A stretch of 48,344 nucleotides of DNA from Photobacterium pectinilyticum (GCF_024357955.1 NZ_JANEYT010000038.1:1-48344), one strand, 5' to 3'. Shown: positions 23,786 to 33,671, numbered from the stretch's first letter. Numbers and translations are program-made. Notes: generated by a model from the sequence alone, not told the origin.

Positions 23786-25465
23786 ATGTTAAATAGTACA
23801 CTTGAAGCACTTTCTGCGTTCGATGAGCAAAATGGTAAAGCTAGGCTAGCGGCGGTAAATGGTACCGTTGAGCTTTCTAATCTTATTCCACCAACGGTTT
23901 CTTATGAAAGCCGCGGGAATGTTTTGCTGGTGGGTGCAGAAAACGTTATCACAACGCTTGAAGCACAGTTTACTTCGCTGAATTCGGTAACCCTACTTGC
24001 CACAGCGAAAGCGCCATCATCAGAGGATGCCAAAAACAGTGTTAAGCGTAACAACCTTTATTATGCGAGTAAGGCAACTCTGAAAGGTTACCTAGGCGCA
24101 TTTGAAGTGTCTTGTGATATTGAGAATATGCAGACAGCAGTGAATCTGGCAAAAGTGGCTATTGGTCATGATTGCTTTGATTTAGTTGTTGATATGACGG
24201 AAAACGGTTTATCAGCTGTTGAAATTTCAGCTCCAGGTTATTACGCAGTTGGAGCAGGAAAAGCGAAACTGGCCAATGTGATCGAAGATCTTCCTGCGAT
24301 GATTGGTACATTTGATAAACCAAAATATTTTCGTTTGGATCCTGAACTCTGTGCGCACTCTTCACGGGGGGTAACAGGGTGTGAGCGATGTGTTGATGCT
24401 TGTCCTGCTGGCGCATTGTCAAGCACGGGTGATCATATAGAAATTAATCCATACCTTTGCCAAGGTGTGGGAACCTGTGCGACGGCGTGTCCAACAGAAG
24501 CGATTTCCTATGCACTCCCTGATCCTACTAATACGCAAAACTTTGTTCATCGGTTAATCACTAATTATCGAAAAGCAGGTGGAGAAACACCTACGCTACT
24601 TTTCTATGGTAATCGCGATGAAGCCACGGTAAACGAGATCCTTTCTGACCTCCCTGAGTCAGTGATTCCCGTCGCATTGGAAGAGTTGGCCACAGTTGGT
24701 ATTGATACTTGGTTTAGTGCACTGGCATACGGCGCGCATCAAGTGCTTTTAGCGACGAATACTTCTTATATTCCCGACACTATCGATCGTGTACTTCGCG
24801 ATGAATTAGCGACTGCTCAGTCTTTCTTGGCTGAAATGGGTTATGACATTGAACGTATTGCTTTGTTTGATTTTACTGAGGCGAAGACCTTCACGGGTTT
24901 TGATTCTGCATTATTGAATATCGCTGACCCTGTTGAGGGGACAAAACGTGAGAAGTTATTTGCTGTTCTTGATGAGCTTTACGCATTAGCTCCAGTTAAA
25001 CCTGAACGTTCAGCAGTTGCGGAAAATGAACCTTATGGTTCGGTAGATTGTCGAGCAGAAGATTGCACCTTGTGTATGGGGTGCGTGTCTGTGTGTCCAA
25101 CCCGGGCATTGCATGCCATTGGTGATCGTCCAGGCCTGTTATTTATTGAACAAGATTGTGTGCAATGTGGCATGTGTGAAAAAGCGTGTCCTGAAAAAGT
25201 GATTTCTCTTAATCCGGGAGTGACTTGGAATGCGCAAACTCGTCAAGAAGCACGTGTTGTTCATGAAGAAGAAGCAGCGTGTTGTACCAGTTGCGGTAAA
25301 GCTTTTGCACCGGCTTCTATGGTGAAAATGTTGACTGAAAAGTTACAAAACCATTCACAGTTTCAGGGAGAGGCTATTCGACGCCTGAATATGTGCGAAG
25401 ACTGTCGTGTTCGCGATATTTTCTCGACGATCGTCGATGATCCTGAAAGTCAGCTAAAGGTGTAG
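23786..25465 (+). CDS. Multi-[4Fe-4S] ferredoxin of the formate dehydrogenase locus
   Basis: A 559-residue iron-sulfur protein. After an N-terminal region of about 190 residues without cysteine motifs come two cluster motifs (CERCVDACPAGAL and CATACPTEAI). A 170-residue linker follows, then two classical motifs (CTLCMGCVSVCPTRAL and CVQCGMCEKACPEKVI). The C terminus has two CxxC pairs (CTSCG and CEDC) that could bind zinc. It has no signal peptide, so it is cytoplasmic. Homologues accompany periplasmic formate dehydrogenases in Vibrio and Shewanella; an electron-transfer or maturation role is inferred. AGGA precedes the ATG. Three related palindromic sites lie just upstream. Confidence 0.85.
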   Translation: MLNSTLEALSAFDEQNGKARLAAVNGTVELSNLIPPTVSYESRGNVLLVGAENVITTLEAQFTSLNSVTLLATAKAPSSEDAKNSVKRNNLYYASKATLKGYLGAFEVSCDIENMQTAVNLAKVAIGHDCFDLVVDMTENGLSAVEISAPGYYAVGAGKAKLANVIEDLPAMIGTFDKPKYFRLDPELCAHSSRGVTGCERCVDACPAGALSSTGDHIEINPYLCQGVGTCATACPTEAISYALPDPTNTQNFVHRLITNYRKAGGETPTLLFYGNRDEATVNEILSDLPESVIPVALEELATVGIDTWFSALAYGAHQVLLATNTSYIPDTIDRVLRDELATAQSFLAEMGYDIERIALFDFTEAKTFTGFDSALLNIADPVEGTKREKLFAVLDELYALAPVKPERSAVAENEPYGSVDCRAEDCTLCMGCVSVCPTRALHAIGDRPGLLFIEQDCVQCGMCEKACPEKVISLNPGVTWNAQTRQEARVVHEEEAACCTSCGKAFAPASMVKMLTEKLQNHSQFQGEAIRRLNMCEDCRVRDIFSTIVDDPESQLKV

Positions 25466-25474
25466 GAATAGCAA

Positions 25475-26074
25475 ATGGAATCAGTACTTCAAACCGCTCA
25501 GGAAGAAAGTGTACTGCGTGTAGAAATTTATGGCTTGTTGGCACATTTGTTTCGTAAGGGGCCGGATCAAACCGTTTTAGATTGGCTTTCTTCACTGGAT
25601 GTTGAACCGAATCAAAATGTGTCTAATACCATGGCAGCCTCTTGGCCTGTTTTGAAACTTGCCGCTCAAACAACATCGGTTTTGGCTGTTGAAGAAGAGT
25701 ATCAAGATTTGTTCATCGGGATCGGGCGCGGAGAAATTGTGCCTTTTGGTTCATGGTATTTGACCGGTTCATTAATGGAAATGCCGCTTGCACATCTTCG
25801 TCGTGATCTCATGCAGTTGGGTTTTCAACGTGACGAGAGTGTAAAAGAGCCGGAAGACCACATTGCCGCTTTACTTGAAGTCATGGCGATGCTGGTGGAA
25901 GGCGGAGATAGACATCTCCAGCAAGTTTTCTTCAATCGCCATATCGCAACCTGGTTCGAACAACTTTGTAATGACCTAAAAAAGGCGAACAGTGCTGTGT
26001 TTTATAGTGCAGTTGCTGAACTGGCTTTGCAGTTCCTGTTGGTCGAAAAAACACGATTGATAGAGGTGAACTAG
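25475..26074 (+). CDS. TorD/DmsD family chaperone
   Basis: An all-helical 199-residue chaperone of the TorD/DmsD family, which binds the Tat signal or apoprotein of molybdoenzymes until the cofactor is loaded. The family core EEEYQDLFIGIGRGEIVPFG and the later EDHIAALLEVMAMLV are visible. It starts nine bases after the ferredoxin stop, with AGGA as ribosome site. Its expected client is the FdhA precursor encoded downstream. A gap of 182 bases separates it from the Tat-signal gene, which could hold a separate promoter; I found no convincing one. Confidence 0.88.
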   Translation: MESVLQTAQEESVLRVEIYGLLAHLFRKGPDQTVLDWLSSLDVEPNQNVSNTMAASWPVLKLAAQTTSVLAVEEEYQDLFIGIGRGEIVPFGSWYLTGSLMEMPLAHLRRDLMQLGFQRDESVKEPEDHIAALLEVMAMLVEGGDRHLQQVFFNRHIATWFEQLCNDLKKANSAVFYSAVAELALQFLLVEKTRLIEVN

Positions 26075-26256
26075 ACTTTACCTAATTTTGATTTTGTGAC
26101 GACGTAACCGCTACCTAGCTACTAAATGATAGTGCTCAAGATGTAGCTGAGGAAACAATCGAAAGTCGTTATGTATTTTACGAAAAACTTAGCAGAAAAA
26201 TTGATTTTCGAAGCGAGTAACTCGGATTCGGAAACACGATAAAGGAGCAAGCTTTT

Positions 26257-26496
26257 ATGAGTGAGCAAAACAAAGCTAGTAAAGATGAAGCTATTCATAA
26301 TGACATTAGTCAAAGTCGGCGCCAATTACTGAAAAACATTGGTTTGAGTGCGGCTGCTGGTGCTGTTGCCGCTGGGGCGACAACAGCCGTTCAGGCAAAG
26401 GTCGAACAGTCTGACGGCAATAGCAATAATCACGATGACAATACAACTGGCTATCGCGAAACCCAGCATGTTCGCGATTATTACGAAACCTTGTAA
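26257..26496 (+). CDS. Formate dehydrogenase region Tat-signal small protein
   Basis: A 79-residue protein that is mostly a twin-arginine signal: SRRQLLKNIGLSAAAGAVAA, ending near VQAKV. The mature part is about 35 residues, polar, ending RETQHVRDYYETL. This is the small Tat-targeted family that precedes fdhA in Vibrio and Shewanella (called FdhX by some authors). It has no cofactor motifs. It is probably a small extra subunit or a co-exported chaperone. AAGGAGC precedes the ATG, and fdhA starts 13 bases after its stop. Confidence 0.88.
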   Translation: MSEQNKASKDEAIHNDISQSRRQLLKNIGLSAAAGAVAAGATTAVQAKVEQSDGNSNNHDDNTTGYRETQHVRDYYETL

Positions 26497-26509
26497 GACG
26501 GAGCCATAA

Positions 26510-29365
26510 ATGAAACTGACAAAACGTTCCGACAACGTAAGCAAGGACGAAAACCAGCTAGGTATTTCGCGTCGTTCCTTTATTCGTAACTCATCACTGG
26601 CGGCTGCTGGTGGCATTGCCGGTGCAGGTTTGTTTGCTCCGGGTATGATGAAAAAAGCTGAAGCTAAAGAGGTTGACCCTAAAGCGCCGGCAGAAGTGAA
26701 ACGTACTATTTGTTCTCACTGTTCAGTAGGTTGTGGTATCTACGCCGAAGTTCAGGCAGGGGTATGGACAGGTCAAGAGCCCGCTTTTGATCACCCATTT
26801 AATGCGGGTGGTCACTGTGCGAAAGGTGCAGCCCTGCGTGAGCATGGCCATGGTGAGCGCCGTATCAAATACCCAATGAAACTGGTTGATGGTAAGTGGA
26901 AAAAACTGAGCTGGGAGCAAGCACTGGATGAAGTGAGCCAGCAGGTGAAGAAGATCCGCGAAGAATCGGGCCCAGATTCAATTTACTGGCTGGGTTCTGC
27001 AAAGCATAACAATGAACAGGCTTATTTGTTCCGTAAAATGGTGTCTTTATGGGGCTCTAACAACGTCGACCACCAGGCACGTATCTGTCACTCAACAACG
27101 GTTGCCGGTGTTGCAAACACCTGGGGTTACGGGGCGATGACGAACTCGCTCAATGACATGCACAACTGTAAGTCGATTCTGTTCATTGGTTCTAACCCAG
27201 CAGAAGCGCACCCAGTTGCCATGCAGCACATCTTAATCGCTAAAGAGCGTAACAGCTGTAAGATTGTGGTTGCCGATCCGCGTCGTACCCGTACGGCGGC
27301 GAAGTCTGATCACTATGTTTCTCTTCGTCCAGGCTCAGACGTTGCCTTCATTTGGGGTGTGCTATACCACATTTTCAAAAACGGCTGGGAAGATAAAGAG
27401 TTTATCCGCCAGCGTGTTTGGGGGATGGATGAAGTTCAAGCTGAAGTGGCCAAGTGGACGCCAGCTGAAGTGGAACGTGTGAGTGGTGTACCAGAAGCGG
27501 ATGTTTATCAAACAGCGAAGATGTTGTCTGAAAACCGCCCGGGTTGCGTCGTTTGGTGTATGGGTGGTACTCAGCATACGACCGGTAATAACAACACCCG
27601 TGCTTACTGTATCCTTGAGCTAGCCCTTGGCAATATGGGTAAATCAGGCGGCGGTGCTAACATCTTCCGTGGTCACGATAATGTACAGGGTGCGACTGAC
27701 TTTGGCGTACTGTCTGACAATCTACCTGGCTACTACGGCTTGTCTGAAGGAGCTTGGAAACACTGGGCAAAAGTGTGGGATGTGGATTACGAATGGCTAA
27801 AAGGCCGATTTGACCAGAATGAATACAGTGGCAAAAAGCCAATGAACAATGCCGGTATTCCTGTTTCGCGCTGGATTGATGGTGTGCTTGAGGACAAAGC
27901 GAATATCGAGCAAAACGATAACATCCGAGCCATGTTCTACTGGGGGCATGCGGTAAACTCTCAGACCCGTGGTCCCGAAATGCGCAAGGCGATGGAAAAG
28001 CTGGATATGATGGTGATTGTTGACCCGTATCCTGGTGTTGCAGCGGTAATGAACAACCGTAAGAACAATGTGTATTTGCTACCGGCCACGACGCAATTTG
28101 AAACGACAGGTTCGGTAACCGCGACAAACCGCTCTGTTCAGTGGCGTGACCAGGTGATTGAACCGTTGTTCGAATCTAAGCCTGACCATGAAATCATGTT
28201 CCTGCTTTCCCAGAAACTGGGTCTATCTGAGCAGTTGTTTAAACACATTCGTGTTGAAAACAATGAGCCCGTGATTGAAGACATTACCCGCGAGTATAAC
28301 AAGGGTATGTGGACAATTGGTTACACCGGACAGAGCCCTGAACGCTTGAAAGAGCACCAGCAAAACTGGCATACCTTCCACAAGACTTCTCTTGAAGCGG
28401 AAGGTGGCCCAGCAAATGGTGAAACCTACGGTCTACCTTGGCCTTGCTGGGGTACGGCAGAAATGAAACATCCAGGTACCCATATTCTTTATGACACATC
28501 TAAAACGGTTGCCCAAGGTGGCGGTAACTTCCGTGCACGTTTCGGTGTAGAGCGTAATGGTGACAGTTTACTGGCTGACGACAGCTTCTCACTAGGCTGT
28601 GAACTGGAAGATGGTTACCCTGAGTTTACCGACAAGATGCTTAAGCAACTGGGTTGGTGGGATGATCTTACCGCTGAAGAAAAAGCACAGGCCGAAGGTG
28701 AAAACTGGAAAACTGACCTGTCTGGTGGTATCCAACGCGTCGCGATTAAGCATGGCTGTATTCCGTTTGGTAATGCAAAAGCCCGTGCTGTGGTATGGAC
28801 TTTCCCTGATGCTGTTCCTCTGCACCGTGAGCCACTGTATACGCCTCGTCGTGATTTGGTCACTGACTATCCAACATGGGATGACAGCGAAGCGATGTTC
28901 CGCCTGCCAACACTGTACAAGTCGATTCAAGACAAAGACATGTCTGGCGAATACCCAATTGTACTGACCTCGGGTCGATTGGTTGAGTATGAGGGGGGCG
29001 GTGATGAAACCCGCTCTAACCCTTGGTTGGCAGAATTGCAGCAAGAGATGTTTGTTGAGGTTAACCCGAAAGATGCCAATGACATTGGCTTCAGAGACGG
29101 TGACATGGTGTGGGTAGAGGGGGCCGAGAAGGGCCGCATCCACGTTAAAGCGATGGTAACACCGCGCGTGAAGCCGGGACTGGCATTTATCCCGTTCCAC
29201 TTCGGCGGTAAGTTCCAGGGTGAAGATCTACGTGACCGTTACCCTGATGGCAGTGCGCCGTTTGTTTCTGGTGAAGCGGCGAATACGGCTACGACTTATG
29301 GCTATGACCCTGTAACTCAGATGCAAGAAACCAAAGTCACCCTTTGTAAAATCTCTAAAGCGTAA
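26510..29365 (+). CDS. fdhA: Formate dehydrogenase catalytic subunit FdhA (Tat-exported, Cys type)
   Basis: The 951-residue molybdopterin (Mo or W) subunit that oxidises formate to CO2 in the periplasm. A Tat signal (SRRSFIRNSS, RR at 21-22) is followed by the [4Fe-4S] ligands C68, C71, C75 and C103. The metal ligand is Cys193 in ARICHSTTVAG, where the E. coli enzymes have selenocysteine. The MGD-binding C-terminal domain begins near residue 810 (PIVLTSGRLVEYEGGG) and includes GDMVWVEG. The nearby tungstate transporter makes a tungsten enzyme possible. Translation starts at the ATG with GGAGCC ten bases upstream. It is the first of three structural genes fdhABC. Confidence 0.95.
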   Translation: MKLTKRSDNVSKDENQLGISRRSFIRNSSLAAAGGIAGAGLFAPGMMKKAEAKEVDPKAPAEVKRTICSHCSVGCGIYAEVQAGVWTGQEPAFDHPFNAGGHCAKGAALREHGHGERRIKYPMKLVDGKWKKLSWEQALDEVSQQVKKIREESGPDSIYWLGSAKHNNEQAYLFRKMVSLWGSNNVDHQARICHSTTVAGVANTWGYGAMTNSLNDMHNCKSILFIGSNPAEAHPVAMQHILIAKERNSCKIVVADPRRTRTAAKSDHYVSLRPGSDVAFIWGVLYHIFKNGWEDKEFIRQRVWGMDEVQAEVAKWTPAEVERVSGVPEADVYQTAKMLSENRPGCVVWCMGGTQHTTGNNNTRAYCILELALGNMGKSGGGANIFRGHDNVQGATDFGVLSDNLPGYYGLSEGAWKHWAKVWDVDYEWLKGRFDQNEYSGKKPMNNAGIPVSRWIDGVLEDKANIEQNDNIRAMFYWGHAVNSQTRGPEMRKAMEKLDMMVIVDPYPGVAAVMNNRKNNVYLLPATTQFETTGSVTATNRSVQWRDQVIEPLFESKPDHEIMFLLSQKLGLSEQLFKHIRVENNEPVIEDITREYNKGMWTIGYTGQSPERLKEHQQNWHTFHKTSLEAEGGPANGETYGLPWPCWGTAEMKHPGTHILYDTSKTVAQGGGNFRARFGVERNGDSLLADDSFSLGCELEDGYPEFTDKMLKQLGWWDDLTAEEKAQAEGENWKTDLSGGIQRVAIKHGCIPFGNAKARAVVWTFPDAVPLHREPLYTPRRDLVTDYPTWDDSEAMFRLPTLYKSIQDKDMSGEYPIVLTSGRLVEYEGGGDETRSNPWLAELQQEMFVEVNPKDANDIGFRDGDMVWVEGAEKGRIHVKAMVTPRVKPGLAFIPFHFGGKFQGEDLRDRYPDGSAPFVSGEAANTATTYGYDPVTQMQETKVTLCKISKA

Positions 29366-29377
29366 GGAGTCATTCTG

Positions 29378-29995
29378 ATGGCACGTATGAAATTTCTTTG
29401 TGACTCTAAGCGTTGTATCGAGTGCAACGGTTGTGTGACAGCTTGTAAAAACGAAAATGATGATGCGCTTGAGTGGGGTATTCAGCGCCGTCGCGTTGTT
29501 ACCCTCAACGATGGCCTGCCGAATGAGAACTCTATTTCGGTAGCTTGTATGCATTGTAGCGATGCACCATGTATGGCGGTATGTCCTGCGGACTGTTTCG
29601 TACAAACAGAAGATGGCATCGTTTTGCATGACAAGGACCTATGCATTGGCTGTGGTTACTGCTTGTTTGCCTGTCCGTTTGGCGCACCGCAGTTCCCACA
29701 ACAAACGGCCTTTGCCGAACGTGGCAAGATGGACAAATGTACCTTCTGTGCCGGTGGCCCAAATGTAGAAACGGGTTCGGTTGAAGAGAAGCAGAAATAC
29801 GGTGCCAACCGTATTGCTGAAGGTAAGCTACCTATGTGTGCTTCTTTGTGCTCGACCAAGGCTCTGTTGGCCGGTGATGCCGCGAAAATCTCAGATATTT
29901 ACCGTGAGCGAGTTGTCGCACGAGGTGCCAAAGAAGCGGGTTGGGCAAGCACTGACGACCTTGCATATGATGCCTCTGAGGTCCGTAAGTCTTAG
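29378..29995 (+). CDS. fdhB: Formate dehydrogenase iron-sulfur subunit FdhB
   Basis: A 205-residue ferredoxin subunit that passes electrons from FdhA to the cytochrome b subunit. It has four [4Fe-4S] cysteine groups: CIECNGCVTACKNE, CMHCSDAPCMAVCP, CIGCGYCLFACPFG, and a fourth made from CTFC with a later MCASLCSTKAL. It has no signal of its own and is presumably exported with FdhA by the Tat system. Unlike E. coli FdnH it has no C-terminal membrane anchor. AAGGAG lies upstream, and the gap after fdhA is 12 bases. Confidence 0.94.
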   Translation: MARMKFLCDSKRCIECNGCVTACKNENDDALEWGIQRRRVVTLNDGLPNENSISVACMHCSDAPCMAVCPADCFVQTEDGIVLHDKDLCIGCGYCLFACPFGAPQFPQQTAFAERGKMDKCTFCAGGPNVETGSVEEKQKYGANRIAEGKLPMCASLCSTKALLAGDAAKISDIYRERVVARGAKEAGWASTDDLAYDASEVRKS

Positions 29996-30115
29996 AGCGA
30001 GTTAACGAATAAGTGGCAGTTGTATCTAAGTGTTATTTGATATGTGCTTTCTGATTGAGCTGCCATTGAGTAAAGAGATTTGAACATAACTGTTGAATTA
30101 ACAGTCGGGAGTAAT

Positions 30116-31192
30116 ATGACTAAGCGAATTCAACGCTGGTTTTTCTTGCTGGCCACTGCTGTGGTATTGATGTTTTCATTATCGGCAGCAGCAAGCAATG
30201 AATCCGGTGCTAACTCTGAATCTGAGCGCTTGGGCGAGTCTGTTGTAAGGCATGAAGTCATCGGTTTTGCCGGTGCTGACTATTGGCGAGCGGTTAAGGA
30301 TGGTCAAGAAGGCTATACCACGTCACAGTCACCTGAGCATGGCGTGCTGATTAGTGTGCCAGGGCAGACCTGGTTCATCATGAAAGAGAAGTGGATGTCT
30401 CCACTTGGTGCGCTGGCTATTTTTGGCAGCTTGGTAATGGTGGCGCTAGCATATGTTGTCGTGGGTCCGCTCAAGCTGAGTAAGCCAAAGACTGGGCGTA
30501 AAATTAAACGTTGGAGCCGCCTTGATAGGGCGCTGCACTGGAGTTTGGCTTTCACCTTTTTGACGCTGGCATTCAGTGGCCTGACGTTGGTTTATGGTAA
30601 GTACTTTATTAAGCCTATTGTGCCAACAGAGCTGTGGGGTTGGGTAATCTACGCGGCCAAGCAATACCATAACTACATTGGCCCGTTGTTTGCGTTATTC
30701 TTAGTGGCTGTGCTTGTGAAGTGGTGGCGTAAGAGTATTTTCAATAAGGTCGATATGCAGTGGTTCATGAAAATGGGCGGCATGGGCGGCAAGCACAAAG
30801 GTACTCATCCATCGGCAGGGTTCTCCAATGGTGGTGAAAAGGCGATCTTTTGGTTGTTGATTTTCTTTGGTGCCTTTATTGTGGCCAGTGGTTTTATCCT
30901 CGACTTTCCGATCTTCGACCAAACCCGCCGTGATATGGAATTGTCACATCTTGTCCATATGCTTTCGGCATTGGTACTTATTTGTGGTTTCATCTTCCAT
31001 ATTTATATTGGTTTGTTTGGGATGGAAGCGGGCCTTGATGGCATGATTACCGGTGAAGTTGATGAGACTTGGGCGAAAGAGCATCACGATCTCTGGTATG
31101 AAGAGGTAAAAGACTTGCCAGAAAACCAGCCGGGTTATGATGATAAAGTCGAAGCGGATAAGAAAGGCAGTGCCGCACAAGATAATACATAG
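30116..31192 (+). CDS. fdhC: Formate dehydrogenase cytochrome b556 subunit FdhC
   Basis: The membrane subunit that carries electrons to the quinone pool. From the ATG at 30116 (GGGAG upstream) there is an N-terminal signal or first helix (about 8-27), then a periplasmic domain of about 70 residues, then helices near 100-120, 145-165, 190-210, 245-265 and 285-310. Histidines suited to heme b are in RALHWSLAF, KQYHNYIG and LSHLVHMLSA. The added N-terminal periplasmic region is usual for this class and absent from E. coli FdnI. The 120-base gap from fdhB shows no promoter I can defend, and a strong terminator follows. Confidence 0.92.
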   Translation: MTKRIQRWFFLLATAVVLMFSLSAAASNESGANSESERLGESVVRHEVIGFAGADYWRAVKDGQEGYTTSQSPEHGVLISVPGQTWFIMKEKWMSPLGALAIFGSLVMVALAYVVVGPLKLSKPKTGRKIKRWSRLDRALHWSLAFTFLTLAFSGLTLVYGKYFIKPIVPTELWGWVIYAAKQYHNYIGPLFALFLVAVLVKWWRKSIFNKVDMQWFMKMGGMGGKHKGTHPSAGFSNGGEKAIFWLLIFFGAFIVASGFILDFPIFDQTRRDMELSHLVHMLSALVLICGFIFHIYIGLFGMEAGLDGMITGEVDETWAKEHHDLWYEEVKDLPENQPGYDDKVEADKKGSAAQDNT

Positions 31193-31213
31193 GTAGCTAC
31201 ATTATAGCCATGT

Positions 31214-31243
31214 AAACCGGTAGCTAAAGTTACCGGTTTTTTT
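31214..31243 (+). terminator. Terminator of the formate dehydrogenase operon
   Basis: Arms AACCGGTA (31215-31222) and TACCGGTT (31231-31238), then T7. It lies 20 bases after the fdhC stop codon. Confidence 0.92.
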
Positions 31244-31472
31244 AGACGAAGATTATGTCTTTTATTAATGATTTTAGGTTTTGATATCAGTAGGTTAGTA
31301 TAGCAACCCACAACATGGTCGAGAGAACCCAGGAATGTTACTTTAACACCTTAATGCACTATAACTTTTTATTTGTTGTCTATAATTAGACTAATGTCGT
31401 AGACGTTTCGCTTATAACCACATGAAAACAATGGTATAAAGCTTATAAGAGAACAAAAGAAGGACACGGCTT

Positions 31473-32183
31473 ATGCATTTCCCATATCGCAATATTGTTG
31501 TACTAACTGGCGCGGGTATTTCTGCGGAATCAGGCATACGTACATTCCGTGACCAAGACGGACTGTGGGAAAACCATCGCATTGAGGATGTGGCGACGCC
31601 AGAAGGCTATTACCGTGATCCTGCATTGGTCCAGAACTTCTACAACCTACGACGTCAACAGCTAGAAAGTGGTACGGTGTTTCCCAATGAAGCGCACCGT
31701 GCGCTTGCAAGGCTTGAACAAGAGTTGGATGGTAAAGTCACTATCGTGACGCAGAATATTGATAACTTGCACGAAGCTGCGGGTAGCAAGAATATTATTC
31801 ATATGCATGGGGAGTTATTAAAAGCCCAGTGCAGCGAAACAGGCCAATCCATAGAATGGAAAGGGGATATATCGCTAGATGATCATTGCCACTGCTGCCA
31901 GATGCCTGCACCAATGCGGCCTAACGTGGTTTGGTTTGGTGAAATGCCGATTGGTATGGATAGAATTCATGACGCATTATTAGAAGCGGATTTATTTATT
32001 TCTATTGGAACATCTGGGGCAGTGTATCCAGCCGCAGGCTTTGTTCACGAAGCCGCTATGCATGGTGCTCATACGATTGAACTAAATTTGGAGCCTAGTG
32101 AGGTTGAAAGCGAGTTTGCCGAGAAGCGCTATGGTCCGGCTTCGAAGCTAGTCCCTAACTTTGTTGATGAGATACTTGGATAG
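31473..32183 (+). CDS. cobB: NAD-dependent protein deacylase CobB (sirtuin)
   Basis: A class III sirtuin of 236 residues that removes acetyl and succinyl groups from lysines using NAD+. Seen are the NAD motif [14 protein letters not shown] (13-26), TQNIDNLH (93-100), catalytic H112 in IHMHGE, and a zinc site with C120 and the CHCC at 139-142. Y57 and R60 in FYNLRR correspond to the residues that give E. coli CobB desuccinylase activity. Its N terminus matches the shorter CobB form. It stands alone in a 230-base gap, with a convergent potD gene behind a shared terminator. Confidence 0.95.
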   Translation: MHFPYRNIVVLTGAGISAESGIRTFRDQDGLWENHRIEDVATPEGYYRDPALVQNFYNLRRQQLESGTVFPNEAHRALARLEQELDGKVTIVTQNIDNLHEAAGSKNIIHMHGELLKAQCSETGQSIEWKGDISLDDHCHCCQMPAPMRPNVVWFGEMPIGMDRIHDALLEADLFISIGTSGAVYPAAGFVHEAAMHGAHTIELNLEPSEVESEFAEKRYGPASKLVPNFVDEILG

Positions 32184-32250
32184 TGACGAAAATAAGCTCA
32201 CTTTCAAAACCATGCAAAAACGGGTCTTAACTGCCACTGGTGAAAAATAA

Positions 32251-32276
32251 AAAACTCGGGACTCAGCCCGAGTTTT
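32251..32276. terminator. Bidirectional terminator between cobB and potD
   Basis: Arms AAAACTCGGG (32251-32260) and CCCGAGTTTT (32267-32276) with a six-base loop, A-rich before and T-ending after, so it can work for both convergent genes. Confidence 0.9.
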
Positions 32277-32295
32277 CAATACTGATTGGGAGAGA

Positions 32296-33339
32296 TTACA
32301 TACCTGCTTTTAGTTTCTGGTAGTACTCTTCGTAAAGGGTAACTGCACCGTTTACGCTGTCTTGCCATTCACCTGCATCCATCACTTCTTGAGGTGGGTA
32401 GATGCTTGGATCGTTTATAAACTCAGCTGGAAGCTTGTCTTTAGCTGTTGCCACAGGTGTTGGGTAACCGATCTCTAGTGCAATTTTCGCTGCGTTTTCT
32501 GGGCGAAGTAGGAAATCGATCATCTTATGGGCTGCATCGGTGTTCTTCGCATTGGCAGGGATAGAAATGCTATCCATCCAGAAGATCGCGCCTTCTTTTG
32601 GCCATACGATGTCAATTGGAGCGCCTTCCTGGCGAGCCATGTAAGCAGAACCGTTCCACAGCATGCCTAGTGAGGTTTCTCCAGCCATGTATGGGTTTGC
32701 AGGGTAGTCAGAGTTGAATACCAATACGTTTGGCATTAGCTTTTTAAGCTCTTCGTACGCGGCTTTAATTTCTTCAGGGTTCTTGGTGTTCGCAGAATAG
32801 CCAAGTTTACGTAGGGCGATATGAAAGAACTCACGAGCGTCATCCATCATCATCAATTGGCCTTCCCATTTAGGATCCCAAAGGTCAGCCCAGCTAGCCA
32901 CTTCTTCTTTGTCCATCATATCAGTGTTTACACCGATACCGGTCGCACCCCAGATGTATGGGATAGAGTAATCATTCTCAGGGTCAAAGGGCTTGTGCAG
33001 GAAATTAGGGTCGATCTCGTCAAAGTGGCTTATCTTTGACTTGTCGATTTTTTGCAGCATATTTTCTTCACGCATCTTCGATACATAGTAGGTTGAAGGA
33101 ACCACCAGATCGTAGCCGTCACCATGGGTTTTCAGCTTTGCGTACATGGTTTCATTCGACTCATAGGTCGAATAAATCACTTTAATACCCGTTTCTTTGG
33201 TGAACTGTTCTAGAACCTCTGAAGGGATGTATTCAGACCAGTTGTAGAAATAAAGCTCTTTGTCTGCGGCTGTTGCCATGCTCGAAAACATCGCCATAGC
33301 GCAAACACCACCGGCCATTAAAGAAGACCATTTTTTCAT
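32296..33339 (-). CDS. potD: Spermidine/putrescine-binding protein PotD, distal copy
   Basis: A 347-residue periplasmic polyamine-binding protein. The signal peptide ends near ATAADKEL, followed by the family motifs LYFYNWSEYIP, TYESNETMYAKL and YDLVVPSTYYV. It shows strong similarity over its whole length to the potD copy at 33690. The start is the ATG at 33339 with GGAG nine bases upstream; the TTG at 33354 overlaps that site. It is separated from the upstream copy by 350 bases with a terminator-like hairpin, so it may have its own promoter. Polyamine preference of either copy cannot be read from sequence by eye. Confidence 0.92.
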   Translation of the reverse strand: MKKWSSLMAGGVCAMAMFSSMATAADKELYFYNWSEYIPSEVLEQFTKETGIKVIYSTYESNETMYAKLKTHGDGYDLVVPSTYYVSKMREENMLQKIDKSKISHFDEIDPNFLHKPFDPENDYSIPYIWGATGIGVNTDMMDKEEVASWADLWDPKWEGQLMMMDDAREFFHIALRKLGYSANTKNPEEIKAAYEELKKLMPNVLVFNSDYPANPYMAGETSLGMLWNGSAYMARQEGAPIDIVWPKEGAIFWMDSISIPANAKNTDAAHKMIDFLLRPENAAKIALEIGYPTPVATAKDKLPAEFINDPSIYPPQEVMDAGEWQDSVNGAVTLYEEYYQKLKAGM

Positions 33340-33651
33340 TGTTATATGCTCCAAACTAAATGGGATATTGAGAGTGTTCTCTAGCGAATGTACTCATAAT
33401 GGATGAAAATCACCTCTGTGAAGTACTAACCGCTTCTCCTGCAAAGTGTCGTGATGTCCAGCTTAGTCGCTGAACGCCGGATTGCTACCTGTGTATTGAA
33501 GGTAGCTAAGTTTGTTAAAACACACTGAAAATAAAGCGCTTTTAAGAGCATTATTATAACAGGGAATTGAATGGCTACGATATGGAATATCAAGCCTTAA
33601 TAACTGTCTGAACTATTAGTCGCCAATGTTTGTATGTTTTCGATATAAAAA
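33340..33651. other. Gap between the two potD copies
   Basis: About 310 bases without a gene. It should hold an independent promoter for the distal potD. The only structure I note is a small perfect hairpin GCTACCT/AGGTAGC at 33484-33506. No confident -35/-10 pair. Confidence 0.3.
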
Positions 33652-33671
33652 AGGCAGCCATTTGGCTGCCT
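33645..33671 (-). terminator. Terminator after the proximal potD
   Basis: On the minus strand AGGCAGCC-AAAT-GGCTGCCT is followed by TTTTTATATCG. It lies 19 bases past the stop of the proximal potD copy. Confidence 0.88.

Noticed and set aside
28592..29200. A 202-codon open frame antisense to fdhA, with others at 27657-28127 and 28615-28863
   Set aside because: They lie wholly opposite a conserved gene, have no ribosome site and have shadow-like composition (rich in R, H, S, C). They follow from the codon use of fdhA.
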